Shown here piece by piece: positions 36,501 through 48,500 of a stretch of 55,266 nucleotides of DNA. The notes under the pieces were generated by a model that was given only the letters and a program-made list of their open reading frames with translations, ran no database searches and had not been told where the DNA came from. Position 1 is the stretch's first letter, and every line of letters starts with the position of its first letter. Both the position numbers and the translations under genes were made by a program. Where the stretch lies: positions 1 to 55,266 of the forward strand of contig PYST01000268.1 of assembly GCA_003049485.1 (NCBI GenBank). Reading direction: 5' to 3'. Source of the stretch: Ophioceras dolichostomum (taxonomy: Eukaryota; Ascomycota; Sordariomycetes; Magnaporthales; Ophioceraceae).

Positions 36501-39500
36501 GCTGTGCCTCTCTCTGAAGACGTGCCTGCGGAGCCTCACAAGACCACTCCCCTAATCTCTGAGGCTCTTCCCGAGAAGATCGTCACAGACGCTCCGTTAG
36601 ATTCTGAGGAGCCCCTAGAGACCACCGTCGCAGACACTCCCCTAGATCCTATCTCAGCCGCCGACGCCGAGGCGCTGAGGGAAGCCGCCTCCGACTCTCC
36701 GGGAGAGCAAGAGCCCTTGTCGGAGGAGCTCCCAATGGTCCAGCCTGTGGCAACCCCTAGCCTCGAAGCAGCATTACCTCATGACCCATCAGCTTCCGAG
36801 GAAGCTGGCGTTGGCTCTCAAAGCGCAGACAACGGAGCCCCCCTCGCGGCCGAAGAGCATACACAACCAGACGACAAAGACCTCGTTGTTGTAGAGCTAT
36901 CTGAAGTCAAGGCCCCAGAGCCTGTGGCTAGCATTGACGACGAGCTCGTCGTCAAGTCGACTGATCCTGTCGGTGTGGAAGCCCCTGACGCCAAGCCTAT
37001 GGCACCCATAGTCGATGAGTCGAAGCCAGCGGCGGTGTTGGATGACGAGAGCGTCGTTGTGGCTTCTGCAGCCTTGGAGCAACCTGTCACCCAGGCGGAG
37101 CCTGAGATCGTGCTCAAGGAGGAGAAGATCGAGGGCCCCATCCCTGCGCCTCATCATGCCGATGACAAAGCTGAGCGGTCCGATAGTCTTGAACTCGAAC
37201 CTGTGCTTGCCAAGGAGGGGGCTGAGGGCCTAGACTCCAAGAAGGAGCCTGTTGACGAGAGCCGCGGGGTTTCACCGCACGTTGCTGTGGATGATACTGT
37301 GTCTGCTGAGGACGCTGCACCCGCCCAAGAACCTGCACGTATTGAGGAGATTGCACCTGTCGAGGAGGTCGAGGACATTACCCCAGTCCAGAAGACTGCT
37401 GTTGAGGAGATTGCACCCGCCCAAGAATCCGCACCCGTCGAGGAGGTCGAGGAGGTTGCAGCTGTCGAGGAAATTACCCCAGTCCAGGAGATTGTACCCG
37501 CCCAAGAGCCCGCACCCGTCGAGGAGACTGCAGCTATCGAAGAGGTTGCACCACCTATCGAGGAAGGTGTACCTGTCGAGGAGGTCGAGGAGATTACCCC
37601 AGCCCAGGAGATTGCACCCGCCCAAGAGTCCGCACCCGTCGACGAGACTGCAGCCGAGGAGGTTGCAGCCGCCGAGGAAGTTGCACCTGTCGAGGAGACT
37701 GCAGCTGTTGAAAGGGTTGCAGCCGTCGAGGAGGTCGAGGCTGCCCATGTAGAGGCGAGTGCATTTGCCGAGGGCATTACGCCTGCCGAGAAGGTTGCGC
37801 CTGCCAAGGGCATTGCACCTCTCGAGGAGGAAGCTCCTATTGAGGACAATACAGCTATAGAGGATAGCATACCTGTCGAGGAGAGTGCAGCTGTCAAAGA
37901 CAGCGCACCGGTCGAGGGGGATGCACCTATCGAGAAGAGCGCCCCCGCCGAGGAGAGCGTGCCCGTAGTCGCGGCCGAAATCCTAGCGAAGGAAGACGAA
38001 GGGCCGGGGCTGCCAAGTGAAGATCAAGCTGCTCAGCCGAGTCCAGCACTCGAGGCCACAACCGAGGAGCCCACAGAGGAGGTTTTCCACGAAGCTCAAG
38101 ACAGCCCAGTCCAAGAAGTGGCCTCTGAGCCTCCATCCCAAGAGATTCCCCAGCCCAGCCTTGCAACCGACTTGGCAGACCAGCCGCTCACGCCTGCCAT
38201 TGAAGCCGAGGAATTGGCGGCCGAGGTCCAGTCTGCCCCAGAGACGGTCGAGAAAAGCACCCCCGCCCACAGCGACGTCATTGAAAACCCGCAACCGGCT
38301 GAAAAAGACGTGCCTGCCTCCGAACTCTCCAACGTCGAAGAGCCGACGCTACAGACACAAGATGAGGTTGAAGCTCCCGGTCTTGACGATCCCGCGGGCG
38401 TCGAACAGGACGAATCGACTACTAGTACAGCCGCACCCCATGCGACAGCTGCACCAGAACAGGGCGCTACTGAGGAAGTCGCTGTTGCCGAAGCCTCACT
38501 ACCCGAAGACCTGGTTGTTTCCGAGGAAGCTTCTGCCCTTGTACCCCACACCACTTCCGCCTTAACCGAAGTCGAGCCTGATGTCAAAGTCGAGACCGAA
38601 ATCAAAGCCGAAGATGCAACTGCTTCTCTCCCTCCACAATCTCCTGCTCAGTTGCCAGTCGCCGATGTCGAACAGCCGACAGCTCAGTTGGAGCCTGCCA
38701 GAGAGCTAGACTCACTGGCCGATGAGCCTGTCCTCGTCGAAGCTCCCATTGCTGCTCTAGCTGTTGCCGAAGAGTTGGAAGGCGGCGGCGATGATGTGAC
38801 TGAAGCAACCTCACAATCTCCAGCAACTGTCGTCGCTCAAGAGCCAGTGTCGGCTGCGAGTGATTCACAGGATCAACCATCTGTCGACTCACCTGGGCAG
38901 CCCGGCGAAACAGAAAGTGCCAGCATACAAGAAGACTCGACCGCAGCACCAATCGCCAAGGATGTGGGCGACGATGTTGAGCCTGAGAAAGAAGCTACTC
39001 GAGAACATGCAGAGCCTGAAGCAGAGCAAAGCCTGTCTGCTCCAGCGCCGACGACAGAAACTGCTCAGCTTGATGATTCTGAGCCCGAAATGGTCTCGCC
39101 GCCCTCCGAGCCGGAGGCGGTAAAGGATACGGAGTCACATGACGATGGTCCTGCTGTGTCTGCTCCTGTTGAGCCCCCCGTACAGTCTCCCGTTCAATCT
39201 GCTCTCGAGACTCCCATCGAAGCTCCTGTAGACTCTCAGGACCCCACCGACCAAGTCGCAGCTGAGGCGGAGGAGCCAAAGACAGAGGCGGCCGCCGCAC
39301 CCACCGAGGACAGCGACGACGACTTTGTCTTGGTCGAGAAGGCCACAGACGATGAAGACCTTCCGACAGTCAAACCCCCCGAGGCAGTACAAGAACAGGA
39401 GTCGATCAAAGAAGACCTGGGACTTGCACATGCTCCGGACTCAGCTGAAGGCGACGGCGCCGTTCTCGTGGAGGCAGGCGACGTGGAGTCAAAGGAGGTT

Positions 39501-42500
39501 GAGCAGCTCGAGATGCAGCCGGCGTCGGCTGAGATCGCTGAGATCGATAGCTCGGCTTCTGTACCTGAGGCTGAGGCTGGGCCCAAGGAGGAAGAGGAGT
39601 CGAAGGAGCCACAACCCTACCAACCCGAGGCGAGCGAAATGGCCGATGATCCCATTATCAAAAGGGCTACATCATCGGTCGCGGAGGAGCAGGTCATTGT
39701 CGACACAACACCCGTGCCGCTCCAGGAAGAAGTCGAGGACTTAGCGCCGCCAGCCGATGAGAATATCGCTGCTACAGATGCCCCTGAAACTGAGCGTTCA
39801 GTCGAGTCTGCTGGTGTAGAGGCCGACGTCATTCCTGAGATGCAGTTCTCTAAGCCGCCTGCCGAGGAGCCCGCCGAGGAGCCTGTCGAGGAACCTGTCG
39901 AGGAACCTATCGAGAAGCCTGTGGAAATGCCTACTGAAAGCCCTATTGAGGAGCCTATCAAGGAGCTTGTCGAGGAGCCTGTCGAGGAGCCTACCGAGGA
40001 ACCTACCGAGGAGCCTATCGAAGAGCTAGCTAGAGAGTCTACCGAGAAGTCTGTCGAGGAGACTGCCGATAAGCTTGCTAGCAAGCCTGCTAAGATCGCT
40101 GCGGAAGAGCCTGCCGAAGCGCCTGCCGAAGCACCTGTTGAAAAGCCTATCGAGGAGCCTGCCGAGGAGCCTATCGAGAAGCTTGCTAAAGAGCCTACCG
40201 ATGAGTTTGTAAAAGAGCTTGTCATGGAGCCTGTCGACGAACCAGCCGAAAAACCTGTCGAGGGGCTTGCCGATGAGCTCCCTAGCGAGCCTGCTGAGAT
40301 CGCTGCTAAAGAGCCTGTTGAGGAGCATGCTCATAAGCCTATCGAGGAGCCTGTCAAGGAGCTTGCTAGAGAGCCTGTCGAAGAGCCTGTGGAAAAGCCT
40401 GTCGGAAAGCCTATCGAGGAGCCAGCCGAAAAGCCAGCCGAGGAGCTTGTCGAGGAACCTGTCGAAGAGCTTGTTGGGGAGCCTGCCGAGGAACCCGTCG
40501 AAAAGACTGTCTCAGAGCCTGTCTCAGAACCTGTCGCAGAACCTGTTAAAGAGCTTGCTAGAGAGCCTACCGAGGAACCTGCTGAGGAGCCTGCTGAAGA
40601 GCCTATTGAGGAGCCTGTCAAAGAACTTGCTAGAGAGCCTATCGATGAGCCTATCGAAAAGCTTGCTAGCGAGCCTGCTGAGGTCGCTGCTGAAGAGCCG
40701 AAGGAGCCAGGCCCCGAAGATGGCACGCCCGAGCAAACCCCCCAATCGGAGGCGGAGCCGCTCGTCGTGGAGGCCGTTCAGGAACGCGAGATTGAGCTTG
40801 CAGAAGAGGCAACAAAAGAGGAAGAAAAGCCGCAGCTTGAAGTCGTGCCAGTCTCCACACTCGTCGAAGCGGACCCCGTTGCTGAGAGGACAAGTGCTCA
40901 GCCAGAAGAACTTGAAGCCCCGACGCCAGCCGCCGAGCCTATTCCAGCGCAATCTGCCTCCGGCGGTGAGGTAGATAATGCTCCAGTCACGACTCAGGAG
41001 CCTCCTGATAGGCCATCTGAAGGAGAAGGAGAAGCACAAGAGCTGACCGCCGAGTCTGCTACCTCAGCCGTCGATCTTGTTGAGGACGACCTTGGTGCCA
41101 AAGACGAGCACGAACCAACTGTGCAGGTTCAAGCCACCGATGAAGATACCTCGGTGATTCCTGAACCAGTCGTCGAGTCCGTCGTCGAACCTGTCGTCGA
41201 GCTCTCCTTGGATGAAGCGGCTCCTGAGCCTGTCTCTGCACAAGACAGCGCTCCGCATGCTTCTCTTCTGGCAGAGCCCGTTTCTGAGCCTGTTGAGTCT
41301 GTTGAGCCGCCTGTCGAGCCTGTCGAGCCTACAGAGCAAGAAGACGTTTCTACCAGCGCCAAGGACCTGGCTGAGCCAGCTGATGATGGCGTTGAGCCCG
41401 CCGTTGAGCCCGCCATTGAGCTAGTTGCTGAGCCAACTGTTGCCGAGCCTGCTGTTGTCGAGCCAGCTGTTATCGAGCCAGCTGTTGCCGAGCCCGCCGC
41501 TGTCGAGGCCGCCATTGAGCCAGTTGCTGAGCAGCCAGCTGTTGCCGATCCTGCTGTTGTCGAGTCTGCTGTTGTCGAGCCTGATAACACCCAGCCCGAT
41601 ATCGAGCCCGCGGCCTCGGAACCAGCCGCGATCGAGGTCGAATCGCCTGAGGCAGAGGACGATCCGAACACTCGGCAAGCTATCGAGCTCGCTCCCGATC
41701 ATTCGCTTCAGGAGATTGATGTGGCCGATGAGCCACCTGAAGATACCGGAAAGACAGTCACCGAGGACCTACCTGCGGTTGCCGCTGCCGACACCACCCC
41801 TGGGACCGCTGAGGAGCCGGAAACAGCCGACCTTGTAGTCAAAGACGTCGAACCTGTTGAATACATTGTGACTACGGAACCGATTAAGCTTGAGGCTGCT
41901 GAACCAGATGAGCGCCTTCCGTCAGCTCCCGTCGCAGACGATGCGACGGAGGTTGTTGAGCCAGCTGTGCTCTCGACTCTCCCTGCTACCGAACCCACGG
42001 TTGGCGGCGACTTTCCCGACCAAGAAACGCATTTGGAGGCTACTGAACTCATCGAAGAGGCAGTGCCGATGGCCGATACCGGTGAGAGCCCCGTGGCGTT
42101 GCCGACGGCTCCAGAGGACGCGGTCGTTCCGGATCCGCAAGAAGAGGAGACACCAGCACTACAAGGGGAGACCCGAGCGCTACAAGAGGAGCCGCCAGCG
42201 CCGGTAGATGAGTCCGGGCCGGCCCTCGTCGATTTGAAGGTCTCGGCCAGCGATGACAAAGACGCTCCAGCATCTGAATCGCCATCCTCAGATGCTGTCG
42301 AGGAGCCTGTTGGACCTGCTACTGCGACTACCGATGCGCTTCTGGAGACTTCCAGCGATAAACTCTCTTCTCCTGTCGTAGAGCCGGTTTCCGAGCCAGT
42401 TCAGAGCGAGTCCTTGACCAACCCTGCCGAAGACGTAGCCATTGAATCTCCTGTTGAAGATGAAAGCTTGCCACTTCCATCAGTACAGCCGAGCACGGAG

Positions 42501-45500
42501 CCAGATACCAAACCGAGCACAGAACTCGAGAAACCTCCCGCACCGGAGGAGAGTGCTCCTAAGGACACTCAAGGAGAGCCCGGCGAGAACGTCCGGGACG
42601 GCGCTGAGGACGGTGTTATAGAGACTCCGAAGCCCGACAAGGAGCCTAAGACTCTTCCCAGTGAGGAGGAGAGTGCTCCTATCGAGCTTGCGGAAACTTC
42701 ACAAGAGAGTACTCAGGATGGCCCCGAGGAGAGCACCCAGGAGGCTCCGCAACCTGCTGCGGAGTTCGGTACTCAACCCAGCGCAGAGGAGGACACTCTA
42801 GGGGAGGGCATTCGGGAGATTCCAGAGCCTGGCCCAGAGTCGGAAGCGGAACCTAGGGCACAGGTCACGGATACTCCACGGGAGACGGTACCTGCCGAGC
42901 AACATGCTGAGACTGAAGTGGAGGAACCACTCGCCGAGGCACCGGTTCAAGAAATTGCTTCTTCAGAACCTGTTTGTCAGCCAGAGGCTGGCGAAAGTGC
43001 ACCCGATATCACCGCCGAGCGTGGCGCGGTCGAACAAGAGGAAGACTCACTCGATAAGGACGTCCTTATCTCTGTCGGTGTAGTCTCCGCCGCCGCCCTC
43101 GCTGCTGCCGCTGTCGGTATCGCCGTCCTCGGCGACGAGGACAAGACACCCGATGCTCAAGCAGAGTCCGAAGCTGTCGAAGAGACCGTACAATCTAGGG
43201 AGGCGGACTCCGAAAGCACGCCCGTCGATGGCGCGAGCGGGGAAGAGCTTCCCGCAGTCTCGCAGGATCCGGCCCCAAGCATCGAGAACGTACGTGACGT
43301 CAATGACGAGCCTGCTGGTGAGAGTATATCAGCTCACACGGTCTCAGATCAAGATCAACTTCATCACGATGACGGCGGTGCTGCTCCTTCTCGTATCGGT
43401 CAACTGGATGTCGGCCACAAGCTTCCTCGAGGAGATGATGAGCCGCTAGAGAGCACAACGCCTCCTCAAGACGATGGGGTTGCGGAAAGCACCCCCCACA
43501 CGGACGCTCCTGAGGCTACCGTCTTGGATGACCAGGTCGCGCCAGCCCCGGTCAACGAAACAGCCGCTCCGGCAGACGCGGTGCTTGACGCTCCTCTTCA
43601 AAATGAGCAGACCGAGGGGGCCGCATCCCTCGAAGCGCCTCTTGGGATGTCTCCCGAAGAGACAGAGGTCGTCCACCCCGAGCCGACACTCGCAACCGGC
43701 GATGAAGACGACAACGAGAAGAGCGCCACAACTGAGACTCAGCCTCCGGTAGTTGCCGAAGAAAGCGAGGCATCTCAACTCGAATCCACCACCATACCTG
43801 AGGATACGGCCCAGGCTCCGTCCGTCGAAGAGCCAGAGGTCCGCGAGCTTAGTGACGAGCTTGGCGACGAGCCGAAGGTTACAGAGGCATTGCCTAATCA
43901 TCCAGCCACCCCCGGCGATACCGCGAAGGCCGAGGAGCCTCTGCCTCCTGAAGACAAACCGGACGCTGGACCAGACACTGCTGAGGAGCTAGCGGAGTTT
44001 GAGGTCGGGCACCAAGTCGCCCAGTCCCTTGACCTGGTCGCTGAAGAACCTCTCGAGACAAGTGCCGACAAGTCTGCTGACGGACCTGTCGAAGAGCCAG
44101 CTGGGCAACTTGTCGAGGAGCCTGTCGGCCAGCCGGTTGAGGAACCCTCTCAGGAGCTCGACACTCGGGACATCGTGACTGAGGAGTCCACCACTCAGGA
44201 GCCAGTGGTCGAGGATCGCGTGGCTGAGGAGTTGATTGCCGAAGAGCTCGTCGTTCCGGAGCCAATCATTCCGGAGCCAGTCGCTGAAGAGCCAGTTGCT
44301 GAAGAGCCGGCTGTCGAGAATCCTATCGCCGAGAAGCCTATCGCTGAGGAACCATCTACCGAAGAGCCCATCACTGAGGAGTCCACCCAAGAGCCCACTA
44401 TTCAAGAGCCCACCACTCAGGAGCCAGTCGCCAAGGAGTTCGTGGCCAAGGATCCCGTGACCGAGGAGCTAGTCGCCAAAGAGCCCGTCACTCAGAAGCC
44501 AATCACTCCGGAGCCAACCACTCTGGAGTCAATCGCTCAGGAGTCAATCGCTCAGGGGCCAGTCGGTGAGGAGCCGGCCGCCGAGACTCCCGTCGCCAAG
44601 GAGCCCATCACCGAAGAGCTCGTCACTCAGGAATCGACCCAAGAGCCCGCCATTCAGGAGCCCATCGCTCAGGAACCAGTGGGTGAAGCGCCAGTGGCTG
44701 AAGATTTGGTCGCCAAAGAGCTCGTGGCCGAGGAGCTAGCCGCCGAAGAGCTCGTCACTCTGGCGCCAATCATTCAGGAGCCAGCCGCTGAAGAGCCAGT
44801 CGCTGAAGAGCCGGATGCCGCGAATCCCGTCACCGAAGAGCTCGTCACTCAGGAGTCTACTCAAGGGCCCACCACTCAGAAGCCCACCACTCCGGAACCG
44901 GCTGCTGAAAAGCCCGTCGCCGAGGAGCCCGTCTCCGAGGAGCCCATTGCTCAGGAGCTCGTTTCTGAGGCCGAAGTCGCCCAAGAGCCAGTCCTCGATG
45001 GGCCGGTCGTTGATGAGCCGGTCGTTGATGAGCCGGTCGTTGATAAGCCGGTCGTTGATGAGCCAGTCGTCGATGAGCCAGTTATTGACGAGCCAGTCGT
45101 TGACGAGCCATCTGTTGCCGAAGCTGTGATCAGTGAGGTAGCCGTCAGCGAGTCTACGGTAGGCGAGACAGCACTTGATTCAGCGGTTGCGGCCGAGGCG
45201 CCTGTTGCAAGTGACACCTTGGAGACCCCGGCGCCTGCACCAGCGGATCTAGAAAGTGCGGACGCCAAGGTGGTGACGCCTCGCGAACCAGCCGAGGATG
45301 CTGCAGAGAATCCAGCCGATGACTCTTCAGTCAGAGACAGCATCATCGTACAAGAAGAGGCCGGCCTCCAGGATTCCGCTCCTGTCGCCCCGCTCTCCGC
45401 TCCCGAAGTTTCCGAGGATCGTACCAATGATGAGGCAGCTGATCCTCCGGTCGAAATTACTGAAGAACACTCCACTGATGAGCCGACTGTCGCCAAGCCA

Positions 45501-48500
45501 GACATCCACGACAGCCGTGATCTGGATGAGACTGAAGTCGACGTCACCCCTAAGATCCAGGATGCCCCGTCCAGCCAGGAGGAGTCCAAGAGCGCCGATG
45601 AAGGGACTGAACTTCCTGAGACCACCTCACTCACGGCCCCTGAGCCTTCTCCAGAGCACGAGGAGATTGCTGTTTCTCAAGACATCCCTGTCGGCGAACC
45701 TGATGAGGCCTCCTCTAAGCCAATTGCCACAGTCGTAGAGCCGGAAGCCGAGCCTCTCGAGCCCGAGGCAGAGGGGCCTGAGATCCTTCCCGATGTCGCT
45801 CTCGACGCGTCTCCTGAACCAGCCCTTCAGGAATCGGAGATCTCGCCCAACGATCTCACAGTGGACTCTCATCCGAGTGAGGAAGGCATCCCTCAACCAG
45901 AAGACGCTGCCTCCGTCTCCGAGCTCGTCCCCGATGCTCCACACACACGGGAGGCCCTGGCAGATATCGCCCCAGACTCCAGCTCTCCCCATATCGAGAA
46001 GGGTATCACCTCGGAGGACTCGCCGGACGAGGCGGACACGACTGAGGTCCAGGCATCAGCTCCTGATTCCCAGCTCACCCCAGAAGCTGATATCGAAGAC
46101 TCTCCGGGCCCCATGCCTATTCCCGAAGCTGGAGAGCCCGAAGGCGACACTCCCAGTGTCGTCGAGATTAAGATCAGCGAGACTAGAGCCGTTGTCGAAC
46201 CGCCAGCAGGAGAGGAATCTGCATCTCCCATACTTGAGGATGAAACAAGCCGGGAAGCAGTCACCGATCTCCCGGAAGCTCCAGCCGCTGCCGATACCCC
46301 TAAGGAGCACGAGGTTGAAGTTGGTGAGACGCGCACCACCGAATCCGAAGCCGTCCAAGCAGCGGATAATCTCGTCGAAGCTACCGCGTCGCCTACTATG
46401 GCAGACGACTCAACTGAACGCGCAGCGGAAACTCTGGAGCCAGCCTCTGAGGACATTCCGAAGGTCGCTGCTGAGAGCGTCACTTCTGAAGCAGTCGAAG
46501 ATACCACCAGAATGGATACAGATCCTGAAGCCATCCATGCAGCGGATGAGCTTATCGAAGCTCCCGCATCGCCCGAGGTTGAAGCTGATGAGACGCACAC
46601 CACTGAATCTGAAGCGATCCAAGCAGCGGATGAATACATCGAGGCTACCGCATCTCCTTCTACGGCAGACGACTCAATTGAACGCGCAGCGGGGACTCTG
46701 GAGCCAGTTTCAGAGGACATTCCGGAAGTCGCCGCCGAGAGCATTACTGCCGGACCAGTCGAAGATACCACCAGAGGGGATACGGATCCTGAAGCTGTTC
46801 AAGCAGCGGGCGACTTCGGCGACGCTGGCGCATCTTCTCCTACGGCCGACGACTCAAGCGAACGCGCAGCGGGAACTCTGGAGCCAGCTTCCGAGGTTCC
46901 GGAGATCGCTATGGAGAACATCACTTCTGAAGCGGTCGAAGATACTGCCAGACAGGATGTCGATCCTGACACAGACAAGAACGAGGAGTTCTCATCAGAC
47001 ACCGCAGTTACCTCGATACCTCTCCTGGCTGCCGCTGGCGTCGCCGCTGCCGCCGTTGGCATCGCTGCGCACACGGAAGACACGGAAAAGGCGTCAGAGG
47101 AGGGGGAGGAGCCAGTGGTTGTCAAATCCGAAGACATGGATCCACCAGCAACGGTGCCCGAGCCTGCTGAGGAGGAGTCCGCCCCGGGTCCTCTTGACAC
47201 TGCCTCCCGCGACGGTCCAGTCGACACTGCTCCCGCTCTCAGTCCTGAAGTGTCATCGCCCACTGAGCTGCAAAGCACTGCTGATATCGTCCCGGAGGCC
47301 GCCGCCGAGGCGGCAGCCCCTGAACCGAGGGATGTCGTGCCCGACGAACCCGAAGCCCAAGCCGTCCATGCCTCCACTCATCCAGACTCAGACAAGCCAC
47401 TAGCTGTTCAGCCAGAGCAGGATGCTACCCCTGATCCGGGTGCGCCTGAAGCTACTGCACCTGAAGCTAGTGCACCTGAAGCTAGTGCATCTGAAGCTAG
47501 TGTCCCTAAGGCTGCTGAACCCGAAGCTGCTGAGCCTGAGGCTGCTGAGCCTGAGGCTACTGCCTTTGAGGCTACCGCATCTGAGGCCGCTGAACCTGAA
47601 GCTACGGTACCTGAAATTGCTGCACCTGGGGCCGCTGAACCTGAAGCTGCTGAACCTGAAGCTGCTGAGCTTGAGGCTGGTGAGCCCGAAGCTACGGTAC
47701 CTGCAGTTGCTACACCTGAGGCCGCTGAATTTGAAGCTGCTGAATTTGAAGCTGCTGGATTTGAAGCTGCTAAATTTGAAGCTGCTGAACCGGAAGCTGC
47801 TGAACCGGAGGCTGCTGAACCGGAAGCTGCTGAGCCTGAGGCTACGATACCTGAAGTTGCTGCACCTGAGGCTGCTGCACTTGGGGCTACGGTACCTGAA
47901 GTCACACGCACGGTTACACCTGAGGTTGAAGCCAAGGCTATACCTAACCTAGCTCCTAACGTTACAGAAGAGGTCGAGCCTGCGGTCGAGCCTGCGGTCG
48001 AGCCTGAGGTCATCCCCGAGACTGCACCGGAGACCGCAGCTATACACGAAGTGATCGCTGCAGAGGATTCCCCCGACACTGCATCTGACCCTACTCCTGT
48101 GGCGAAGACTGAAGCCGTTGATGCTCCGGAGTCGGTGGCCAGTCCCGAACCGGTTGAAGAGAAGCAGCTTGAGCCGCAGCCTGCCCTTGAGTCTGAAGCG
48201 CCAGCGACCAAAGACGAGCCCGAGATCGACAGGAGCGCGTCTGATCTGCCAACCACTCTTGCTGAGGCCGAAGCTGAGGCCGAGGCCGAAGTCACAGCCA
48301 AGAAAGCGCCGTCGATTGAATCGCCAGCAGAAGAAACGCCAGCCTCGGAGCCGGTTCTTAAGGCCCGAGAGGCTCCAGCTGAGGCCGAAGCGGAGGTCGA
48401 GGTCACGGCCAGAGAAGCGCCGACGACAGACTCGCTAGCAGAAGAAACACCAGCATCGGAGCCGGTTCTCACTGCTGAAGAGTTTGAGGTCGTAGCCAGA

